A stretch of DNA of 15,061 nucleotides from Ruminococcaceae bacterium UBA1227 (GTDB lineage: Bacteria; Bacillota; Clostridia; Oscillospirales; Acutalibacteraceae): the NCBI GenBank assembly GCA_002309175.1, contig DBWX01000007.1, forward strand, positions 60,415 to 75,475, given 5' to 3'. The notes under the pieces were generated by a model. It worked only from the letters and a program-made list of their open reading frames with translations. It did not search any database and was not told where the DNA came from. The translations under genes were made by a program, and so were the position numbers. This document shows positions 6,445 through 12,092 of this stretch, piece after piece. Numbering within the stretch: the stretch's first letter is position 1; every line of letters starts with the position of its first letter.

Positions 6445-8022
6445 ATGTACGATGTGTTGGTAATCGGTGCCGGTGTCATCGGCACTGCAATTGCGCGCAG
6501 ACTTTCCCGCTATCAGCTTAAAATTGCCATCGTTGAAAAGGAAAACGATGTATCAATGGGCGCTTCCAAAGCGAACTCCGCAATCGTTCACGGAGGCTAT
6601 GCCGAGGCAAACGAAAAGCTCAAGGGCCGCGTCTGTTACCAGGGACGCAGGCAGTACGCGCAGTATGAGGAGGAACTCCACTTCGGATTCCGTGAGACGG
6701 GCTCGCTCGTCATCACGATGAATGAGGAGGATCTTCCGGCTCTCGAGGCCATAAAGGCCAACGGTGAAAAGAACGGCCTTCCCGATCTCGAGATTTTAAA
6801 TCACGATCAGATACTCAGTATCGAGCCCAATATCAACCCCGATGTCAAATATGCCCTTTACTGCAAGGGCGCAGGAGTCTGCTCACCCTACGAGATGGCT
6901 ATAGCCCTTGCGGAAAATGCAGTGAAGAACGGGGCTGAGCTCTTCCTTAATTCCGAAGTGCTCGGAATTGAGAAACTCGATGAGGGCTTTCGTGTAAAGA
7001 CGAGCGGACTTGACTTTACGACGAGATACATCGTAAATGCCGCCGGTCTTTATTCCGACAAGATAGATCAGATGGTAAACGAGCCCACATTCACCATCTA
7101 CCCGCGCTCCGGCGAGTACATTCTTTTCGGACGTGGAACAGGCGAGGTGCTCAATACCGTTGTCTTCTCCATGCCTACAAAGATGGGCAAGGGAATACTT
7201 GTCACAAGCACTTATCACGACAATCTTCTTATGGGACCCGACGCGATAAACGAGAATACCGAGGATGTCACCAAAGGCACGAATGTCGAGCGCCTCTATG
7301 ATATCTACAAACAGGGACTCTCATCCTACGCAAATGTCGATCCCACAAAATTCATACGCAGTTTCTGCGGTCTCAGGTCCGTGTCGTCCACTGACGATTT
7401 TGTCATCGGACCCACTGCGACAAAAGGCTTTATAAATGTTGCCGGCATTCAGTCGCCCGGCCTCACTTCCGCTCCCGGAATAGCGGATCTCGTCACTGAG
7501 ATTCTCGAAGAGGAGGGACTTGCACTCGTGCCCGATGAGACATATGACCCTTACCGCGAAGCGATTATAGAACGCAAGGAGGAACTCCTTCCCGCGGACT
7601 ATATCCACAGGCATCTTGACCTGCCCTATGACAATCCGGACAAGGTCATCTGCCGCTGCGAACAGGTTATGGCAGGCACGGTGAAAGATTCACTTGAACG
7701 CGGTATTAAGGTGACTACAGTCGATGGCGTAAAACGCCGCACAAGGGCCGGAATGGGCTATTGTCAGGGCGCTTTCTGCCGCAACCGCGTGAGGAAGATG
7801 ATTGACCTGACTTACGGTTCGGCAATCGATCCTCTCTCCGATCAGCAGGAGGGAGGCTACGACCGCGTGACGCGTCAGGAATTCCTGGAATATCTTCAGG
7901 AGCGTGAGGGAGAGGACTTCGACCTCACCGCTTACGCCAATGCCGCGGCTGTCGCAATGGCGGAGGACAAGGTCCGCGCCGCGGCCGCAAAAAAAGAAAC
8001 AGACAGAGCAATCGGGAGGTAA
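6445..8022 (+). CDS. GlpA-like FAD/[2Fe-2S] dehydrogenase, second paralog
   Basis: A 525-residue flavoprotein with the same layout as the minus-strand gene at 56-1492: FAD-binding G-A-G-V-I-G (8-13), S-K-A-N-S-A-I-V-H-G-G (41-51), S-P-G-L (337-340), and a BFD-like [2Fe-2S] domain with C403, C405, C440 and C445 (C-R-C, C-Q-G-A-F-C). It differs in having about 60 extra C-terminal residues, the last part alanine-rich and highly charged, and in losing the G-T-M-K-A-K-L-N stretch of the paralog (here N-E-K-L-K-G-R-V), so the substrate may not be the same. GGGAGGT precedes the ATG. It lies 17 bp after the flavoprotein subunit gene, and its stop codon overlaps the ribosome site of the next gene. A plausible role is oxidising glycerol-3-phosphate or a 2-hydroxyacid and feeding electrons to the fumarate reductase-like pair; this is inference from context. 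Confidence 0.85.
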   Translation: MYDVLVIGAGVIGTAIARRLSRYQLKIAIVEKENDVSMGASKANSAIVHGGYAEANEKLKGRVCYQGRRQYAQYEEELHFGFRETGSLVITMNEEDLPALEAIKANGEKNGLPDLEILNHDQILSIEPNINPDVKYALYCKGAGVCSPYEMAIALAENAVKNGAELFLNSEVLGIEKLDEGFRVKTSGLDFTTRYIVNAAGLYSDKIDQMVNEPTFTIYPRSGEYILFGRGTGEVLNTVVFSMPTKMGKGILVTSTYHDNLLMGPDAINENTEDVTKGTNVERLYDIYKQGLSSYANVDPTKFIRSFCGLRSVSSTDDFVIGPTATKGFINVAGIQSPGLTSAPGIADLVTEILEEEGLALVPDETYDPYREAIIERKEELLPADYIHRHLDLPYDNPDKVICRCEQVMAGTVKDSLERGIKVTTVDGVKRRTRAGMGYCQGAFCRNRVRKMIDLTYGSAIDPLSDQQEGGYDRVTRQEFLEYLQEREGEDFDLTAYANAAAVAMAEDKVRAAAAKKETDRAIGR

Positions 8023-8028
8023 CTTAAG

Positions 8029-9351
8029 TTGAGTTTAGGAATTTTATCAATTACCGGCATTGCGTATCTCATGTTCATTGTCTTTGTGACAATGGCTCTC
8101 GGATACCTGCTGGGCAGAATAACGGTTAAGGGCGTATCGCTCGGTACAGCCGGTGTCTTCATAATGGCACTCATCATCGGCGCGCTCTTCTTCGGTTACG
8201 ATCCCGACACAAATTCAATTGTCGGAAAGCTGACGCAGTCCCCGTTCTCATCCTCTTACCTCAAGATAATCGAGAACCTCGGACTCATACTCTTTGTAAC
8301 GTCAGTAGGCTTCATAGCAGGCCCGAACTTTTTCTCGAGCCTTCGTAAAAACTTCAAGTCCTACGCGCTTTTGTCGGTCATAATAATTATGCTCGGCGGA
8401 CTCACGACCCTTGCCTGTATCAAGGTCTTCGGATGCGATACGGTCATGGCTGTGGGTATTCTGTCAGGAGCCCTTACATCCACACCGGCATTCTCAGCAG
8501 CAAAGGACACGGTAAGTTCAATCTACGGCGAAAATTCCGCGATAATAAGCGACTATGTAGGCTCGCATCCGGGCACAAATGCCGCCGATATCTCCTCTCA
8601 GGCGGTTGCCGCCTTTGAAAACCAGGCGACAGTCGGACACGGCATTGCATATATTTTCGGTGTCGTCGGCGTAGTTCTCTTCGTTCAGATTGTTCCGAAA
8701 ATCCTTAAGGCGGATATTGAAGAGGAGAGGAACAAGATTTCCAATATCGATGTCGGTAAAGACAAACTCGGCAAACTCAAACTCTTCAATGCCGACAACT
8801 TCGGCTTCGCCGCATTTGCAATTGCCGTCTTCATCGGCATGCTCGTAGGCGGCATAAAGATTCCCATGGGTTCATCGACATTCTCACTCGGTACCACCGG
8901 CGGATGTCTCCTCGCTTCGCTCGTCGTTGCGCACTTCGGTCATTTCGGACCGCTTAACATGCGCCCCGAACCGAAGGTACTCGAGGTCTTCCGTGAGTTC
9001 GGTCTTATGGCCTTCCTCATCGGCGCCGGCCTTCCCGGCGGCGCGAACTTCGTCAGGTACTTCCAGCCGGTATACTTCATCTACGGCGCTCTTATGACGA
9101 CGGTTCCCATGATTGTCGGATTCCTTATCGCACACAAGGTGATGAAGCTTCCGCTCTTTAACAATCTCGGCGGAATTACGGGAGGCATGACCTCCACACC
9201 CGCGCTCGGAACTCTTATAAACACGGCAAAAACGGACAATGTAGCCAACGCCTATGCCGCGGCTTACCCGATAGCCCTTATCGTGGTTGTCCTCGTGTCA
9301 CAGTTCCTCATAATGCTCTTCCCGGACCCTCTGTCCGTGATAGGGCTTTAA
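8029..9351 (+). CDS. AspT/YidE-family exchanger (aspartate:alanine exchanger-like, possible succinate exporter)
   Basis: A 440-residue polytopic membrane protein with about ten hydrophobic segments in two halves. Each half carries the repeated family motif: S-G-A-L-T-S-T-P-A-F (146-155) and G-G-M-T-S-T-P-A-L-G (385-394), each preceded by a G-L-x-x-F-x-x-x-x-G-x-x-x-G helix (85-98 and 325-338). This is the duplicated AspT/YidE/YbjL transporter domain. The central soluble loop (about 227-253) is short and has no TrkA-C domain, so the protein is smaller than AspT (over 500 residues). Translation starts at TTG (8029), 8 nt after GGGAGGT, which overlaps the preceding stop; the first in-frame ATG at 8071 would lose most of the first helix. 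The family includes the aspartate:alanine antiporter AspT and the succinate exporter SucE of corynebacteria. Behind fumarase and fumarate reductase genes, succinate export or C4-dicarboxylate exchange is a reasonable inference. Confidence 0.85.
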   Translation: MSLGILSITGIAYLMFIVFVTMALGYLLGRITVKGVSLGTAGVFIMALIIGALFFGYDPDTNSIVGKLTQSPFSSSYLKIIENLGLILFVTSVGFIAGPNFFSSLRKNFKSYALLSVIIIMLGGLTTLACIKVFGCDTVMAVGILSGALTSTPAFSAAKDTVSSIYGENSAIISDYVGSHPGTNAADISSQAVAAFENQATVGHGIAYIFGVVGVVLFVQIVPKILKADIEEERNKISNIDVGKDKLGKLKLFNADNFGFAAFAIAVFIGMLVGGIKIPMGSSTFSLGTTGGCLLASLVVAHFGHFGPLNMRPEPKVLEVFREFGLMAFLIGAGLPGGANFVRYFQPVYFIYGALMTTVPMIVGFLIAHKVMKLPLFNNLGGITGGMTSTPALGTLINTAKTDNVANAYAAAYPIALIVVVLVSQFLIMLFPDPLSVIGL

Positions 9352-9359
9352 GCAGAAAT

Positions 9360-9402
9360 AAAGCGGCCGACGCGAAAGCGCCGGCCGCTTTTGTCTTTGT
9401 TT
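9360..9402 (+). terminator. Rho-independent terminator of the fumarase operon
   Basis: A 10-bp stem AAAGCGGCCG (9360-9369) pairs with CGGCCGCTTT (9382-9391). After one mismatch the stem continues with CGC/GCG and closes on a GAAA loop. A T-rich tract follows (TTTTGTCTTTGTTTT). It starts 8 bp after the exchanger's stop codon. Confidence 0.93.
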
Positions 9403-9411
9403 TAACAATAA

Positions 9412-9440
9412 TTGTCATTTAAAAAGTACAATGATATAAT
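9412..9440 (+). promoter_or_regulatory. Promoter of the DUF362/small membrane protein operon
   Basis: TTGTCA (9412-9417, five of six matches to TTGACA), a 17-bp spacer, then a perfect TATAAT (9435-9440). This is the most consensus-like promoter in the window and gives a leader of about 25 nt. A small palindrome ACAAT-A-ATTGT (9405-9415) overlaps the -35 element and could be an operator. Coming straight after a strong terminator, it marks the start of a separate transcription unit. Confidence 0.8.
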
Positions 9441-9471
9441 CTTCTCTGGTTGAATTTAAGGGGGAATTTCA

Positions 9472-9786
9472 ATGATTCAATTCTTGCAGTATGTCAGCGC
9501 GGGAATTCTCTGGATTGCAAGCGCAGTTCTTACAATCGTAAAGAAGAATCCCATTGGCATAATCATTCTTTCTCTCATGCATGCTGCAGAGCTCTTCACT
9601 GTAGGTTTGAAGACTGGTATTGAGTATGGCAAAAAACGTGTCTACTCCATTGTAATGTGCATGACATTCGGCTTCACATGGTGGCTGCCTCTGAAAAAGC
9701 AGATGGAAGCAGAGACATTTACCGATGCTGATTTCGTACGTACGGACCACGACTTTACAATGCCTGATACGGGGGTGCAGAACTGA
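9472..9786 (+). CDS. Small three-helix membrane protein M1 (unknown function)
   Basis: I do not recognise a named family with confidence. The 104-residue protein has three hydrophobic segments (about 3-23, 27-46 and 56-74) and a hydrophilic, acidic tail (76-104). Family hallmarks shared with the two proteins at 11476 and 11772 are L-M-H-x-x-E at the end of helix 2 (His37, Glu40), a K-x-G-x-x-x-G-x-K loop, and M-C-M-T-F-G-F-T-W-W-L-P-L-K-K in helix 3 (62-76). In an ungapped hand alignment it matches the 11772 protein at 54 of the first 77 positions. AAGGGGGA precedes the ATG. Its stop codon overlaps the start of the DUF362 gene (TGATG), so the two are translationally coupled and probably work together at the membrane. 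A buried His/Glu pair might bind a metal, cofactor or lipid head group, but this is speculation. Confidence 0.82.
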   Translation: MIQFLQYVSAGILWIASAVLTIVKKNPIGIIILSLMHAAELFTVGLKTGIEYGKKRVYSIVMCMTFGFTWWLPLKKQMEAETFTDADFVRTDHDFTMPDTGVQN

Positions 9787-11453
9787 TGCCGGCAACATAT
9801 GAAAAGAACGCGGTTGTCATTACCAAGGCACCTGCACTCAACTATTTCCATAACAATGTAAGCCTGCCTTACGACTACGGCAGACCTTCCTATGAGAAAA
9901 GACAGGATGTCATAGCCATCAAGCAGGCGGTAAGAAAGTCACTTGATGACCTTGATAAGGAGACGGGCTGGAAAGAACAGTTCAAGGGCAAGAAAATCCT
10001 TATCAAGCCCAACCTTGTTTTTGTAACGCCTCCGGGCGCTTATCGTTATGACTACGGTATTCCTCAGACCACTGACCCGCGCGTGTTCGATGCGGTTATG
10101 GAGGTCCTTGACGGTATAGTTTCCGATATAATCATCGGCGAGGGCTCCGGTATGGTAACCTGGTCCTATGCCCATATGGCCGGTTACGACAGAATTGCGA
10201 AGAATTACGGATGCAAATTCGTCTGCTTCGAGGAGATGCCCACTGACCGTTATTTCTGCCCGAAGGCAGAGGTAGGTCAGGAGGTCTATGTCCCCAAGAT
10301 TATCTCTGAGGTAATCAGGGGCGAGCGCCTCTATGTCTCCGTCCCCAAGATGAAGACAAACATCTACACGGGTGTAACACTCGGCTTCAAGAATGCCATG
10401 GGTACTTTCTCATGTAATATGAGATACAGAAACCACACCTGGCAGATAGACAAGAAACTCTCAGACCTGCTTTATCTCTTCAAACCCGACCTTACCGTAG
10501 TTGACGGTATCATCGGCGGCGGCGGAAACACCCCGGGCCCCAACTTCCCGGTCCTCGTTGACAAGATTGTCACAGGTACAAATTCCGTTGAGGTTGACCG
10601 CGTAGTTACCGAGATGATGGGCTTTGACCCGACAAAGAACAAGCTCCTCATCGAGGCCGGCAAGCGCGGCTTCGGCGATCCGGACGTAAAGATCGTCGGC
10701 AAGAAGGAAATCACTCCTTTCATTCCCGCAGAGCAGTCTCTTCTCACACCGAGATTTGAGCGCAACTGGCCGGGTATCCGCTACTTTGTCGGTCACACGA
10801 ACGATAGAGCTCCGAAACTTGAGAAACTCGACAACGATCACGAGTTCGCCATAGAGATGGAAAAGACCTGCGGCGGCGGATGCGTAGCCTCGCTCGGAAC
10901 CACGTTTGAGGTATTCTTCGGATCGAAGACATATCCGCTCACCAAGAAGCGTAAACTCAATGTTATCGTCGGTAACGGCGCTGAGTTCGAAGGTAAGAAG
11001 TACTGGCTTGACCGAAATGGCAAGGCATACTCACTTGAAGATCTCAAGGCCCTTCCGGGAATGACCTATGTCTGCGGCGAGTGCTCAGCGCCGGCCAAGG
11101 ACGCGGCGAGTCCGGGTCTCTGGATCCGCGGATGCGGCGAGGTAAACAACCTTGCGTTCCGTCTTATCCTCGCAATGATGCCGACTCTTCCCGGTCAGTT
11201 TGACCTAAACAATCTTCATATAATACTCTTCGGTTTCTTCCGCAAGTATTTCATAAAGTTGTTCATGGCAGCAAAGGGAACACCCACCGAGCCGAACTTC
11301 GACGCGTACAATGACGGACTCTTCACGATTCCGGAACTCGCCGAGAAGAATCTCGACTGCGACTGGGTTGAGGCACCCGTGCCGAAGCTTACCATGGAAC
11401 AAAGAATTGAAGCAATCAAGAACGTCAAGTTCCTTGCAAAATTCTTATTCTGA
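9786..11453 (+). CDS. DUF362-family protein D1 with cysteine-rich C-terminal region
   Basis: A 555-residue protein of the DUF362 family, whose biochemical role I cannot state. Recognisable DUF362 features are I-K-P-N-L-V (73-78), I-I-I-G-E-G-S-G (115-122), V-P-K-M-K-T (186-191), T-G-V-T-L-G-F-K-N-A-M-G (195-206), V-V-D-G-I-I-G-G (238-245) and G-T-N-S-V-E-V-D-R (264-272). The C-terminal third has C-G-G-G-C (362-366), C-G-E-C (430-433), R-G-C-G-E (448-452) and C525, all kept in the tandem paralog; with C158 and C210 that makes eight shared cysteines, enough for an iron-sulfur cluster or metal site. Residues 454-496 are hydrophobic and basic and may lie on the membrane. The ATG overlaps the stop of the small membrane protein; the only ribosome site is GGGGGTG just before it. 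The gene ends with a double stop, TGA TAA. It is the first of two tandem copies. Confidence 0.85.
   Translation: MPATYEKNAVVITKAPALNYFHNNVSLPYDYGRPSYEKRQDVIAIKQAVRKSLDDLDKETGWKEQFKGKKILIKPNLVFVTPPGAYRYDYGIPQTTDPRVFDAVMEVLDGIVSDIIIGEGSGMVTWSYAHMAGYDRIAKNYGCKFVCFEEMPTDRYFCPKAEVGQEVYVPKIISEVIRGERLYVSVPKMKTNIYTGVTLGFKNAMGTFSCNMRYRNHTWQIDKKLSDLLYLFKPDLTVVDGIIGGGGNTPGPNFPVLVDKIVTGTNSVEVDRVVTEMMGFDPTKNKLLIEAGKRGFGDPDVKIVGKKEITPFIPAEQSLLTPRFERNWPGIRYFVGHTNDRAPKLEKLDNDHEFAIEMEKTCGGGCVASLGTTFEVFFGSKTYPLTKKRKLNVIVGNGAEFEGKKYWLDRNGKAYSLEDLKALPGMTYVCGECSAPAKDAASPGLWIRGCGEVNNLAFRLILAMMPTLPGQFDLNNLHIILFGFFRKYFIKLFMAAKGTPTEPNFDAYNDGLFTIPELAEKNLDCDWVEAPVPKLTMEQRIEAIKNVKFLAKFLF
10377..10453 (+). repeat. 77-bp block identical to 12684-12760
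   Basis: Every base of this stretch inside D1 is identical to 12684-12760 inside D2 (offset 2307), including all wobble positions. The flanking coding DNA differs at many synonymous sites. It encodes the T-L-G-F-K-N-A-M-G core and the following conserved segment. Confidence 0.9.
10584..10681 (+). repeat. 98-bp block, 96 identical to 12891-12988
   Basis: This part of D1 matches 12891-12988 of D2 with two differences (10646 and 10652): an uninterrupted 62-bp run, then a few bases with the two changes, then a 29-bp run. It encodes the S-V-E-V-D-R-V-V-T-E-M-M-G-F-D-P segment and the A-G-K-R-G-F-G-D-P segment. Confidence 0.9.
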
Positions 11454-11475
11454 TAAAATTTTGAGGTGATTACAA

Positions 11476-11757
11476 ATGAAAAAGTTTATCTTCACGACCC
11501 TGACGAAGTTTGAGAATCTCGGATACGCTCTCGTCATCATGCTCTGGGTCATGGGCGCAATACTGACAATCATCGGATTCCCCTGGATTACCGTAAGCAT
11601 CGTTCTTATGCATGTCTGCGAAGTGTTCACCATCGGTATCAAGGCAGGACACAGAGGCGGAGAGAAGCTTCTCTACAGCATCGCGATGTGCATGATGTTC
11701 GGTTTCTTCTGGTGGATTCCGCTCAAGACTAAGACTAATCAGGTAACATTTGACTGA
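11476..11757 (+). CDS. Small three-helix membrane protein M2 (diverged, tail-less copy)
   Basis: A 93-residue relative of the proteins at 9472 and 11772, function unknown. It has a basic N-terminal extension (about 12 residues), helices at roughly 15-34, 37-55 and 66-83, the hallmark L-M-H-x-x-E (His46, Glu49), I-G-I-K-A-G (53-58), and M-C-M-M-F-G-F-F-W-W-I-P-L-K (71-84). It departs from the other two in its first helix, lacks the K-K-N-P-I-G turn (here G-F-P-W-I), and stops seven residues after the third helix, without the acidic tail of M1 and M3. GAGGTGAT precedes the ATG. It sits between D1 and M3 with gaps of 22 and 14 bp, so it is part of the same operon. It could be a hetero-oligomeric partner of M1/M3 rather than a decayed copy, since the reading frame and core motifs are intact. 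Confidence 0.8.
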   Translation: MKKFIFTTLTKFENLGYALVIMLWVMGAILTIIGFPWITVSIVLMHVCEVFTIGIKAGHRGGEKLLYSIAMCMMFGFFWWIPLKTKTNQVTFD

Positions 11758-11771
11758 TACGGAGGACGAAT

Positions 11772-12074
11772 ATGTTTCAGGCTTTGGAATATCTCGGCTG
11801 CGGAATCCTCTGGATCGGCAGCATGATTCTGACAATTGTTAAGAAAAACCCTATAGGTCTCGCAATTTTATCCATTATGCACGGCACGGAGTATGCGCTT
11901 ATCGGCAAGAAGACAGGTGCAGAGTACGGCAAGAAGTTCTTCTACTCACTCGTTATGTGCATGACATTCGGTTTCACATGGTGGCTTCCGCTTAAAAAGC
12001 AGATAGACAGTGAGACACTTACTGAAAAAGACTTTGAACTTACCGAGGATATCCTCGCAAAGTTCAATCATTGA
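11772..12074 (+). CDS. Small three-helix membrane protein M3 (close paralog of M1)
   Basis: A 100-residue protein, function unknown. Helices lie at about 5-23, 27-46 and 56-74, followed by an acidic tail (77-100) rich in Glu, Asp and Thr. It keeps I-M-H-x-x-E (His37, Glu40), the K-K-T-G-A-E-Y-G-K-K loop (46-55) and M-C-M-T-F-G-F-T-W-W-L-P-L-K-K (62-76), all colinear with M1. A GGAGG lies 6 nt before the ATG. The DUF362 gene D2 follows 18 bp later, reproducing the M1-D1 order, which supports duplication of a two-gene unit. Three helices of this length predict the amino and carboxyl ends on opposite sides; with the lysines after helix 3, the acidic tail is most likely cytoplasmic, where it could contact the DUF362 protein. 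Confidence 0.82.
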   Translation: MFQALEYLGCGILWIGSMILTIVKKNPIGLAILSIMHGTEYALIGKKTGAEYGKKFFYSLVMCMTFGFTWWLPLKKQIDSETLTEKDFELTEDILAKFNH

Positions 12075-12092
12075 TGACAGGAGGATAACATA

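Noticed and set aside
9472..12074. The three small membrane proteins as toxins, holins or phage products.
   Set aside because: They have no phage neighbours, are tightly coupled to large metabolic-type genes and keep polar residues inside helices, unlike small toxic peptides.
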